Assembly: GCA_029255685.2 (NCBI GenBank)
Contig: CM055313.2
Coordinates: forward strand, 51,926,579 to 51,990,578
Length of the DNA: 64,000 bases
Source: Silene conica
Taxonomy: Eukaryota > Streptophyta > Magnoliopsida > Caryophyllales > Caryophyllaceae
Direction: 5' to 3'
Shown: one piece after another, positions 45,635 through 55,821 of the stretch
How the letters are laid out: each line of letters starts with the position of its first letter
Numbering within the stretch: position 1 is the stretch's first letter
Notes under the pieces: model-generated
What the model saw: only the letters and a program-made list of their open reading frames with translations
The model's database searches: none
What the model was told of the DNA's origin: nothing
Translations under genes and position numbers: made by a program

Positions 45635-47296
45635 CAAGACATTATTCATCTATATTCTAGGAGGAATGTCACTCCAAGATGTTTGTTTAAAATTGATCTT
45701 CAAAAGGCCTATGACACAGTTGAATGGGTTTTTTTGGAACAACTGATGCAGGGACTGAATTTTCCTCCTCATTTTACAAGACTTGTGATGCAATGTGTAA
45801 CAACCACTCAATTTACCCTATCCCTGAATGGCAATAATTTTGGGTATTTCAAAGGGAAACGTGGACTTAGACAAGGAGACCCCATTTCTCCCCTTCTTTT
45901 TACACTGTGTATGGAGTACCTCACCAGGCTCATCAAGTATGCAACTCAGAAATGGCCTTTCCATTACCATCCTTTGTGCAAAAACTTGAAGCTCACCCAT
46001 CTCATGTTTGCTGATGACTTACTAATGTTTTGTAAGGGCAATCCAGCCTCTATTTGGTTGCTTATGAGAGCTTTTGCTTCTTTCTCTCAAACAACAGGAC
46101 TTAAACTTAATAATTCCAAATCTGAGATCTTTTTTAATGGGGTTCAGGAGGATTTGAAGCTAGGCATTATCCAGGCAACTGGGTTCAGAGAAGGGTCCTT
46201 CCCTTTTAAGTACCTAGGTGTCCCTATTCAGCCTGGGAAGCTATCAAAACATGAATGCTTATGCTTGACAGAAAAAATGGTGGCTAGGATTAGGAGCATT
46301 GGGGCCAAAAAACTTTCCTATGCTGGGAGGGTGACCCTAATCAACTCTGTACTGAATACTCTTCAGAATTACTGGGCACAGATGTTTGTGATACCAAAGA
46401 GCATTATTAATAGAATCAGTGCAATCTGCAGGAATTTTTTATGGGCTAGCAACTCTCAGTACCATCGTGTGCCACTGGTGGCTTGGGAGAGGGTTACTCT
46501 ACCTAAAGATCAGGGTGGACTAGGGATCAAAAATGCAGAACTATGGAACATGGCAGCTGTGGGGAAGTTAGTCAATTGGATATATACAAAGGAGGACAGA
46601 CTTTGGATCAAATGGATAAGTGATGTGTACCTTAAAGATCAGAATTGGGATGATTATGTCCCAGCAAATGACTCTCCTTGGGTTTGGAAATCAATCTGCA
46701 AAGTGAAGCAACGTATCAAGCAAGGTTTTGTTATGAACAAATGGGATCATAATCCAAAAGGATTTACCATTAAAAGCTGCTATCAGTGGCTTAGCACTGA
46801 TGTACCTGTCAGAGAATGGGCTGATATTGTTTGGAACAATTTCAATATCCCCAAACACTCCATGATTACTTGGTTGCGATTACAGGAAGGGATGAATACT
46901 ATGAGTAAGTTATACAGGATTGGGTGTTACCCAAATGACTTATGCTTATTGTGTCAAAGGCAATAAGAAACTATAGATCATCTGTTTGAGGATTGCATCT
47001 TCACTGTCAAAGTCCAGAGCCTGCTTCAAAATTGGTTTGGTAATATGAGCATGAAGATTTCCAGTTTGAGTACAGGGGATAAAAAGCAAATAAAATGGAA
47101 GGTTCGAGCTGCTATCATTAATGGAGTACACTATCATATATGGCAACAACGAAATAATGCTCGAATTGAAGAGTACCTGATCAGACCTGAAGCTCTTGCT
47201 AAGCGTATTATTAGAGATGTTCAGAATAGATTGAGAAGTAGAAGAGATAGTTTTGATGATCAGACCAATGTTTGGTTTGCTTCTTGTTGTCAATGA
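45635..47296 (+). pseudogene. LINE ORF2 part: reverse transcriptase and zf-RVT C-terminus
   Basis: RT blocks: LFKIDLQKAYDTVEW, GKRGLRQGDPISPLLF, LTHLMFADDLLMFC (catalytic FADD), LKLNNSKSEIFF and FPFKYLGVP. The C-terminal part (SYAGRVTLINSVL, WNNFNIPKHSMITW, LCLLCQRQ ... ETIDHLFEDC) is the zf-RVT region usual in plant non-LTR RT proteins. One in-frame stop at 46964-46966, between LCLLCQRQ and ETIDHLF, interrupts an otherwise open frame. The frame then continues to WFASCCQ and a stop. The enzyme would have made target-primed cDNA; the copy is dead. Confidence 0.88.
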
Positions 47297-47397
47297 GATG
47301 TAATGCCAACCCTGGGGCTCGAACCAGGGACCTCTTGTAACCGTATCTTGATATATATATACATCACACTCACATTTCACCAAAAAAAAAAAACTTT
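47297..47397 (+). other. LINE 3' UTR with hairpin and poly(A)
   Basis: CCCTGG (47310-47315) pairs with CCAGGG (47324-47329) around the loop GGCTCGAA. The LINE at 11290-11616 has TAAGGGG (11536-11542) with CCCCTTA (11550-11556) around GCTTGAA. The stem differs, the loop is kept. Confidence 0.75.
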
Positions 47398-48396
47398 AAC
47401 ATGCATGATAAACGAGGTGAATTAAAACAAAACTGTATGAACTGATATAAACCAAAACATAGATAAGTATATGTCTAAGTACGGAAAGTATGAATACAAA
47501 ACAGCCTGGGATGGCACATCCCTACAGGCACTCAAGTATAAATCCAAAACAACTAGGTCTAGCTACACGATATCGGCTAAGTCATCGATGAATGGATCAT
47601 CGCTCGCTAGCCTCCAATGTAACCCATCAGCCACCAACCTGTCATGTACCTACATACATGAAAAACATGTACGCCACAATCAGTGGGGAGTGACTAGAGT
47701 TCTCCTAGCCACCTATTGATAACGACACGTAACACATAAAGCATCCAACATACTCCAACATTTATAACATGTGAAGCATATATATATCAATTTCTCAACA
47801 TTCATATCAACATGCAATATTCGCAAAGGCTCTCAACTAACTTCGGAAACTATTTGAAATGAGAGCCAGTCTCCCTTCCGGTTGCCTGGTCGAGTGGTCT
47901 TTCAATCCAAACCATTTACGAAACCAGACTAAGAGTCGTCCAATGCCTAGGACGAACAGTTCTAAGATAAGCAACACTCTATATAAACACAATCAATCAG
48001 CAACATTTGAAACTGTACCCCTACTCAGGCAAGCAGATGAAAATCAACAATGTCTAGAACCTACCCCTGCTTAGGAAAGAACTAGACACAATCAGCAGTG
48101 CCCAAGTCAGACCCCAACGCAGGTAAATTTGGTACACAAATAAGCAAGCATACACTCGTGAACCCCTGCTCAAGCACGAGTGGCTACCAATCAACTAATA
48201 ATGGTTCATTGACCCTGCTCAGTCGTGACCATTACCCTTCGTAATGAAATTGGGATCCCAACTCAGATCCAACCCACTACGGTCATACAAACTCACGGTA
48301 GAACAGAGGTCCCTGCTCAGACATATTCCTACCGCATCAACCATACACGTGACGGTCCAGCGGTCCCTGCTCAGACATGTCCGTCACGCCACAAAC

Positions 48397-49445
48397 TGAT
48401 GCGGGAGCATTAGCACGGATTCGAGGTCGTGACCCACGACCCAAAGAAAGGTTTAAAATGTTCGATATGGGTTCAATACGGATTTTCAAGTTAGCTTGGG
48501 AGGACGTATTAAAGGAACAAAAGAAAGATCCGGGTAGGGATCTTGGGAACCGTGCCTAACGTGTGGGACCACACGGTTAGGGTTCATAATTTTATTAGGT
48601 TTTGTGTGATTTAATTTATCTTGTTTTTATTTTATTTAGTTAATTAACTTTGTTACTAGTTTGTTACAACAAGGTTGTTAAGGTTGTTACAAGGTGGTTA
48701 CAAAGTTAGTTATTAGTTTGTTAGAGTTTGTTATTAAGTTGTTAGGGTTTGTTACTACAACTTAATCTTTTATTTGTTATTTTATCTTTTAGATTAAATA
48801 AAAATTATCTTTAATCCATAGGATATAAATAGAAACCCTAAGAGAAGTAGTATACACGGGTTTCGGCCGAGTATTGGGAACCGTGTAGGTTTCTTATTTT
48901 GTTTCCTATTTCGTTCCTAGTTTGTACGGATGTCCTTACTATAAATAGGCATCCTTAGTTGTTTGTTTTATTAATTCAAGTTATAAATTAAAATCTCTTT
49001 GTTAAGTTTTACTTACAAACCTAAAGTATCTGTGTGAGCTTTAAACCCGAAGTATCTGTGTGAGCTTCAAAATAATTGAGAGGGTATCTGTGTGAGCTTG
49101 ATCAATTATACTATCCATCGACAATCATAAATCATTCATTAAATCGTTTCACAACTCTTTCAAGTATTAAGTGTTGTGCCTTATTACGTCATCAAGATTC
49201 ATCAATCAAGAACTTCAAGTACAACCGGCCAAGAAGCGCCACCACCGTGACCACTGTGACCGTCGGCCACGTCACCACCGTCCGTCCATCACCACCGTTC
49301 ACCATTCGTTCATTGTTCATCGTTCTTGGTTATTTTTCGTTCTTTATTCATTCAAGATTGTAATATTTTACAATTATTTTTATTCCGCTGCAACATACGT
49401 ATTTTTGTTGATCGTCTTAAAGATTATCACCCCAAATAAGCATCA
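48397..49445 (+). repeat. Solo LTR of the element E family with TSD
   Basis: It starts TGATGCGGGAGC and ends AAGCATCA; CAAAC flanks it at 48392-48396 and 49446-49450. It aligns with 35169-36175 (minus strand) over its length. Small open frames near its end are shared with the E LTR and are not genes. Confidence 0.92.
49026..49099. repeat. Three copies of GTATCTGTGTGAGCTT in the solo LTR
   Basis: Copies start at 49026, 49052 and 49084. Degraded copies are in the E LTR around 35500-35575 on the minus strand. Confidence 0.85.
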
Positions 49446-49450
49446 CAAAC

Positions 49451-50112
49451 ACTCACATGTCAAGCTAGAGGATCCCTGCTCATATCATAACTTGACATGC
49501 ATCCAAACATCAGCACATATCGTACTCTAGCGGTCCCTGCTCAGACATATTCTGATATGTACTTCAACCAAATCCTTAGTCCCAGTCTTTCTAGACCTCT
49601 AACAACACTTAATTGACCCCGGGAACTAAGTTGAGGGAGAGTCGGTTTCCCTTTCGGTTACCCGACCGGGGGGCCTCTATCCTCTCTCCATTCCCGATCC
49701 CAATATTGTGTCGCCCGAACCTCGGGGACTTCAAACACACATACACATGTAAGAGAAGACCAAGTTCGATAACAACCATGAACAACCTAAGACTCTCCTC
49801 TACAAGTCTAAGGGTTCCTATTCAACTAACTAAGTTCACTAGGTCTCATAAGCAACCTAAGAAAATGATTAGCCTAAGATAAGAAATAAACTTGCTAAAT
49901 CATTGTTTACAACATAACCCCTTACCATTAAGAAGTAACTAACCTTAGGCAAATAACTAGCAACTTTACTAAATCTTAACAAGCTCAAATATACATTTAA
50001 AACTAAGTATACATATCACCAAACATCACCTAAGCATCCTAAACACAATTGGGAAACAAGCCCCCAAAACAGCTCGAAAAACAATTAAACAAGCAAAATC
50101 TACCGCGGTTTT
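49451..50112. other. Continuation of the long LTR-like repeat
   Basis: No gene is seen. It contains the last two hairpins of the array (to 49560) and otherwise A- and C-rich sequence with no open frame worth reporting. Confidence 0.6.
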
Positions 50113-50188
50113 TGCGCAGCGTGCGCAAGTGGGTGCGCAGCTGCGCCTGGGTTGCGCAGTCTGCGCTTGGTGGTGCGCAGCCTGCACC
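50113..50188. repeat. TGCGCA array, eight sites, about 20-21 bp period
   Basis: Sites start at 50113, 50122, 50134, 50142, 50153, 50162, 50174 and 50183, alternating 8-9 and 11-12 bp. Four are TGCGCA in the first position of each period; the partners are TGCGCA, TGCGCC, TGCGCT and TGCACC. The tract is GC-rich in AT-rich surroundings. Confidence 0.88.
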
Positions 50189-50545
50189 CAAGCACGAGCC
50201 AGGTCTGTTCATACGAATTTCTTGCAATTCGCCAATTCAATCAATCCTTCGACAACCACTTCTAAACCATTATTTCTAGTATAAAACCTATACTATCAGC
50301 ACATAACAACCCATAAGAATCCCAAGTGTATCTCATATATGATCTTTGAACAAAATCAAGCAATTAAACAAGTATAACAACAACAATCCCAAATTATACC
50401 GATCTCCATGTATACTCACAAATTCCATCCAAAAGATGAAATTAACATAATTCTTCAACAATAAACATGATAAGAAGCATAAAGAAGATAAAAGCAAGCC
50501 TAAACATGTTCCTAAACACAAGATTTCATCCAAAATCACAACAAG

Positions 50546-52020
50546 TGATGCGTGCTTATTTTATTTACTTTTTGGCATCATGTAGCGCGCATTTCTATGC
50601 ATATTCATGCACTTTACGTGCCATTTTGCCCCTTTTTCTTCCTTTGGTGTATTTTTTGTTATTTTGCAGGAATTATGCAAAAGATGAAGAAACCATGCTT
50701 TTTCGGTCCATTTTGAGCTCTTTTAGAGGATGAAGCAAGTCAAGGAGTCCCATAGCCCTGATTTTGCAGTACCAGGCCTAAAGGAACGGTAACTGAGGCG
50801 AAGACGAGGGACAAAAGCAAGAAAAAAGCGAAAAAGAAGCACTGCATCTGTCATTTACTCGATCGAGTAAGCACCAGAGCTCGATCGAGCTGATGTAGGA
50901 GGAGAAAGCCTCGAACGAGCGGTTTGATACTCGATCGAGGCGTCTGCAGCCACGACCCAACCTTCGGGGTTTCCGGAGTTACTCGATCGAGCAGTTTCCA
51001 GCTCGAAGTTACTCGATCGAGCACTTTTTGAAGATCAGCTACTCGATCGAGTGGTTCAGTCACTCGATCGAGCAACTCACTTAAGCGTACTGGATTCACT
51101 ATTTCCGTTTTAGGTTTAGATTTTTCAGAGTTAACCTAATCCTTATTTAAGGATTAGGTTAGCAGTCTTTTAGGGAGAAATTTGAATTACTATTCAACAT
51201 TCAGTTTTACTTTACGCATTTTTCTCTTAAGCAGTCATTAGTTCAAAACACTTTTACTTAGGGTTTTTCTTCATTCAAGCATTTGGATCTTGTTCTTCCT
51301 TTTCCGCCATTACTGTAATTCATTTTCTCTCTTTTAATTATTGTTCTTGTTTTCATCGTTTTATGATTTATATTAATTCATCTTTATTTGCTATGTTGAA
51401 TGTTATTGTTATCATCGTTGTTATTAGTTTAGTTTCCCTAAACATGCGTACCTAATCCCCATAATATGTTAGGATGAAGGAACTCGCGGTATTTATGTCG
51501 TAGGAATTGCATGTTAGTCGTCGTTACGACGAAGTTCACCCATAAACAATATATTTATAAAACTTGTCAAATGAGTGCACGCAAGAGACCGGTTTACCTA
51601 GTAAAACCTTACCTGGATCGAAAGATTGGTAGGGTAGGCTTGTTTAGGTTGATTTACGTAACCTATCTAGAGATCGAAATATTGATAGGGGAGTCCAAGG
51701 GTGATTTCATACCGAAAGGATATTAATCGTTCCCACTTCGTTGTTGTTTCGACTGACCTAATCTTTATGTGACATAATTAACCCGACGAGCTGAATCCTG
51801 ACATATTCCTCTTTTAATTGCTTGAAACTCGTTTTATCATCCTTATTTTAAGTTCTTTTTATATCCGTCTTAGTTATAATAAAAAACAAACCCCCCAATT
51901 CTGTGACTTATAGACTGACCTTTACTTAAGACCGTGTCTTCCTGTGGAATTCGAGCCTACTTCCACTGACTTCCTGTTAGTAGACCTAGGTTATCTTTGG
52001 TGTGTAAATGACACGCATCA
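50546..52020 (+). repeat. Element H 5' LTR
   Basis: 1475 bp with a perfect 9-bp terminal inverted repeat, TGATGCGTG and CACGCATCA. CTCGATCGAG sites lie at 50858-51072. The overall style is that of the G LTR. No gene inside. Confidence 0.85.
50858..51072. repeat. CTCGATCGAG array in the H LTR
   Basis: Sites start at 50858, 50880, 50910 (one mismatch), 50930, 50982, 51002 (half site), 51012, 51042 and 51063. Pairs are 20-22 bp apart, with steps near 30 bp between several of them. Confidence 0.92.
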
Positions 52021-52025
52021 AATTT

Positions 52026-52043
52026 TGGCGCTGTTGTCGGGGA
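52026..52043 (+). other. Element H primer binding site
   Basis: TGGCGCTGTTGTCGGGGA lies 5 bp after the LTR, as in G. The 52044-52392 leader begins to resemble the start of an Athila Gag frame but no clean start was fixed. Confidence 0.82.
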
Positions 52044-52392
52044 GTCAATAGGTTTTAAGTTTTTGTTAGTTTATTACTGTTGTTTTTGTCTTAAGGAATT
52101 TCTTTTAATTCCTTAAGACCGTTCTTAATCTTTTTCTCAGTGTTGTGTATGCCCAGGTCTTCCAGGTACGAATTAGTTGCTGCTAATCCATAACCGGAAA
52201 GAACTTTCAGACGCCGCATAAGAGAAAGAAGAAGAGCTAGTCAGGAAGAAGTCTTGAGTATTCCTGAACCAGTTACTGTTGTACCAGTCAACCAAATTGT
52301 AAGAATGCCGAACATCGCGAGCCATTCTGAACCAAAAGCTGATTCTATTCCAAAGGGTTTCACTCTCCTATATTAGTCTGGTCGAGAGGAAC

Positions 52393-53568
52393 ATGTACCA
52401 TGGCACAGCGGGAGAGGACCCGACGAAGCACATGGAGATCTTCACAGATTACTGCTCCACCATTCCAACTTCTGCGACGGTCACGCAGGATAAGATAAAG
52501 GAAGTCCTTTTTCCTTTCTCTTTATCCGATGGGGCCAGAGAATGGTACCGAGATTTGGATAAGGAAGCTGCGGAGATCACTGATTGGAAGTCCCTAGCTT
52601 TGCCCTTCTACAAGAAGTACTACCCACCACAGAAGACTAATGCTCTCCGTTCCCAGATTACAAACTTCAAAAAGTTTGGGACGGAGAACTTACATGAAGC
52701 TTGGACGAGATTCAAGAAGATTGTGAGAGCATGTCCTCACCATGGGTTCCAACCATGGTTCATCAGCAACCAGTTTTATAACGGGTTGTTTGATGACCAC
52801 CGAGCCATCCTTGATGCTGCTGCAAAGGGGAGGTTCCAAACGGAAACCGAGGACGACAAGGGGTGGGGCATTCTTTAGGAAATGGCGAATCATTGTGCGG
52901 AGTATAGAAATCTGAGGTCCGGGACGAGAACAATGGCAGGAATAAATACTGAGGGTGTTGAGGCTAAGATTGACAAGCTGTCTGCGAGGTTTAACCTTTG
53001 GGACAAACAACAAGAGGGGAGTCAACAGACGGTTCACCTACTTCGAAAGGGTGAACCATTGATGTGTGAGAGATGTGGAGGTGCTGGGCATTCTACTGTT
53101 GAATGTCTAGCCGAGAAAGAGCAAGTGTTTTCCTTCCAACAATTCCGTCAGGGAGGAAACTTCTATAACTAGAACCAAGTTCACCCTAACCTAAGGAGGA
53201 CTAGTTAAAATGTGCTCAACCCAACCCCACCACCACAACAAAACTATATTCCCCCTCACCGCAACCAAAATAACTTTCAGAAGCCACCCCAATTCCAACC
53301 GTCACAAGCTAGTGCTTCCTCATATGGAGGAAATTCAGAAATTGGAGAGTTGAAAACTCTAGTTCAGTCCTTGGTATCCCAAATGCAAGCTGGGGATGCG
53401 TCCATTAAGTTGCTGGAGTCGCAGATCGCTCAACTGGCGATCAAGCAATCATCCCGACCCCAAGGGCAACTACCCTCTCAAACCGAACAACGAAATGAGA
53501 CCATTAATATCGTAAGGCTGAGGAGTGGGCGTGAGTATGAGGGACCGAGGATGGGAATTGCTGATTAG
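52393..53568 (+). mobile_element. Element H gag region
   Basis: Blocks in order: AGEDPTKHMEIFTDYCSTIP, ITDWKSLALPFYKKYYPPQK, RFKKIVRACPHHGFQPWF, a knuckle-like CERCGGAGHSTVEC near 53070-53110, a Pro/Gln-rich stretch, a short coiled region (IGELKTLVQSLVSQM) and the LRSGREYEGP end typical of Athila Gag. A few breaks. Confidence 0.85.
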
Positions 53569-53613
53569 AATGGCGAGCAAATCAGAGTCGAAGAGGCTGT
53601 TATCGAAGATGTG

Positions 53614-53807
53614 TTCGATCGAGGAGTTGACAGAGCTCTATCGAACGAAAGCTAGGAAAATTCACTCGGTCGAGGAGTTGTCAGAGCTCGATCGAGTGAG
53701 GTTGACAAAGAGTTCCTCGATAGAGCAGTACCACTTGCTCGATCGAGCATAGCAGAGGAAGGGATCACTTGATCGAGTGATCCTATGGCAGCAAACACTC
53801 GATCGAG
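53614..53807. repeat. CTCGATCGAG array between H gag and protease
   Basis: Pairs start at 53614/53636, 53665/53687 and 53716/53738 (22 bp each) and 53768/53798 (30 bp). Pair starts are 51, 51 and 52 bp apart. It lies where a coding linker is expected. Confidence 0.92.
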
Positions 53808-54519
53808 TGTTCTTGAAAAAAGAAAAGAAAGGCGAGAGCTGGAGCAGGCTGAGTACGAGAAGCAGCGTGCGGGAATCCAAGCTGATATGAGAGATATCTT
53901 GTACCCGTCTAGATTGGTGGAGAAAGAGTTTGCCAAATTCGCGGATACGCTGCGAGAATTGAAGGTACATGTTCCTTTTCTGGAATTATTGCTTAAGGTA
54001 CCTTCTTATTTAAAGTTTATGCGTGAAATACTGATGCGCAAGCGTACCGTAGATGTGAGCGAGACTGTGACCTTGACGGAGGAATGCTACGCGTTACTCC
54101 AAAATAAGACCCCACCTAAGCTAGCCGACCCAGGTAGCTTTTCCATATCGTGTCAAATAGGAACCCATGTCATTGATAATGCGTTGTGCGACCTAGGGGC
54201 GACTGTTAGTGTGTTACCCCTCTCGTTGGCAAGTAAATTGGGTTTTTCAAAGTTTAAGTGTTCCAACATGACGGTCCAAATGGCTGACCTTAGTGTATCG
54301 AGACCTTTAGGCATCTTGGAAGACATTCCTGTACAAATAGGAGAGTTTTTCATACCTGTTGACTTTGTGGTCCTCAATATACCTGAGGATTCATATACAC
54401 CGATCATCTTGGGTCGACCTTTTCTACACACTACGAAAGTAGTGATAGACGTAGGCACTAAGACGTTAACCTTCCAGGTTGGTGGCGAAGACCTAGTCTT
54501 TAGACAGTTAAGTACGTGA
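53785..54519 (+). mobile_element. Element H protease region
   Basis: A charged helical stretch (LEKRKERRELEQAEYEKQR) and EFAKFADTLRELKVHVPF lead to the protease block ALCDLGATVSVLPLSLASKL and IILGRPFL. This is the aspartic protease region of Athila/TAT elements. The usual RT blocks do not follow. Confidence 0.85.
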
Positions 54520-55167
54520 CGGTCGCCCATGTCTGTTGTCCCGTGCTATTCCACGACTGATGATATATCTGCAGATTTAGAATTATTGGAACTAACTCAT
54601 CTGCCTCAGTTTGAGAGCAAGATATATAGAGGACGATTTCTTGGTTATTACTGATGCAGATACCGAACCAGACTACAACCCAGATGGTTGGGGTTGGCTA
54701 GCACTACTGAACAGGAAGAGGAATCCTCACGGACCGAAGCTAGTGAAGAAGAGGCCGCAATATGTCATGACGTACAATCCAGTTGATAGCTCCGTCGTTT
54801 GGAAATTGCAAGAAGAAGTTGATGTTACAACCGCGGAAGGGAGTCCCGCGATTCAGGAGCCCAATCGTGGGCAATGAACAATTTGATTTTCTGAACTTAT
54901 AAGCCGGGTTTGCAACCCCGTGCAAATTGTAATAGACAGTTTACTGCATTTTAGACTTAGACTACTTTTTTATGCTTAATCTGTAGACCTTTTCAGTAGT
55001 ATTCGTAGTTGGAATAAGACTATGTGTGAATCCGAGACAATTTTTGTGGTTTTTGTATGTTTGTAGTGTTTGGTCATCTTACGCATGACTGAACTAGGAA
55101 AGAACAAAGAAAAAAGAGTCGGGAACAGAAGAGTCGAGGAAAGAATAAAGCTTCGCAGAAGAAAATC
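54520..55167 (+). other. Element H spacer after protease
   Basis: A short frame at 54611-54877 (DTEPDYNPDGWGWLALL ... QYVMTYNPVDSSVVWKLQEE) is not recognised. The remainder up to the next palindrome array shows nothing. In an autonomous Athila element RT would begin here. Confidence 0.5.
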
Positions 55168-55371
55168 CTCGATCGAGCTCTGTAAATTGGTCGATCGAGT
55201 GATCATCGGTGGAGAAACACTCGATCGATTTTGTAAGAGCTCGTTCGAGGGGAACCCAGTCGAGAGGAGCTCAGAGCTGACAACCACTCGATCAAGTGGA
55301 CTTCAGAACTCGATCGAACAAAGCGCCTTAAGTGAGTTACTCGATCGAGCTGTTCTCAGAACTCGATCGAG
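55168..55371. repeat. Third CTCGATCGAG array in H
   Basis: Pairs start at 55168/55190 (22 bp), 55220/55240 (20), 55287/55309 (22) and 55340/55362 (22). Several sites carry one mismatch. Pair-to-pair steps are 52, 67 and 53 bp. Confidence 0.92.
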
Positions 55372-55821
55372 CAACTCTGAGCCTATTTATAAGGGAAGTC
55401 TTCGATGCTCTTTCATTTCACTCGATTTCAGTTTTTCGCACTTCCCTCTCTTCGATTCCTCTCATTTTCCTCGTTTTTCACCGATCAATCTCTATAATCT
55501 TACTTGTTATCACTTTAATTTGAGTAATCGAGCGAGAGCCCTATCAATTTCCAAGTTAATTTCGAGCAATTCGAATTTTTCGAAAACCTAGGGTTTGTTC
55601 ATTCGATTATTTCGAATTTAGGTCGTTAATTTGTGATTTTATTGCTCTAATCATCCTTGTAATCATCCAAGTAAGTCGTTCTATGTTTAATTCCTATTTT
55701 AATTTCATTATTTTTACCCCAAATTTCGAATTTAGGGTTCTTGAAATAAGATTGACGTTTTTTGCGATTTTGGTATAATTGTTGTGATGATTTCGATTGA
55801 TTGTGCGTTTGTTTTATAGAA
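55372..55821 (+). other. Element H stretch before the downstream ORF
   Basis: T-rich, no gene recognised. It ends in TTTTATAG just before the ATG at 55822, which could be a 3' splice site; Athila-type elements are thought to express this ORF from spliced RNA. Confidence 0.4.

Larger units (their letters stand above)
45635..47397 (+). mobile_element. 5'-truncated L1-type LINE
   Basis: Coding sequence begins in frame at the first base (QDIIHLYSRRNVTPRC) and runs to the C-terminus at 47296, followed by a 3' UTR and poly(A) at 47382-47393. AACATGC occurs at 45628-45634 and 47398-47404 and is the likely, short TSD. The 5' part with endonuclease and the first RT block is missing. It shares its 3' end with the fragment at 11290-11616. 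Confidence 0.85.
48051..49560. repeat. Array of seven hairpins with variable stems and a shared core CCCTGCTCA
   Basis: Stem arms are 48051-48057/48082-48088 (TGTCTAG), 48153-48160/48175-48182 (CACTCGTG), 48199-48205/48228-48234 (TAATGGT), 48296-48301/48329-48334 (CGGTAG), 48348-48355/48381-48388 (CGTGACGG), 49456-49464/49491-49499 (CATGTCAAG) and 49515-49521/49554-49560 (ACATATC). Each right arm is the exact reverse complement. The core is centred in each. The solo LTR splits the array between units five and six. Confidence 0.85.
45589..50545 (-). repeat. Long LTR-like repeat, minus strand, interrupted by a LINE and a solo LTR
   Basis: The plus strand begins TGTAAAACCCCTCGTCGC, i.e. a minus-strand LTR ending in TTTTACA, similar in style to the ends of element A. 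It has no coding content. It holds the LINE at 45635-47397, the hairpin array at 48051-49560 (itself split by the solo LTR), and the TGCGCA array near 50113. The far end is not seen; H is inserted at 50546. A Tekay-type LTR is plausible but unproven. Confidence 0.5.

Noticed and set aside
48051-49560. CRISPR-like array
   Set aside because: Units are inverted-repeat stems of varying sequence with uneven spacing, not identical direct repeats with unique spacers, and the setting is a plant LTR.
50046-50279. Open frame over the TGCGCA array
   Set aside because: Composition effect; frames exist on both strands with no recognisable domain.
55070-55591. 173-residue frame over the third CTCGATCGAG array
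   Set aside because: Repeated ELLDRA-type text comes from the palindromes; no conservation seen with G.
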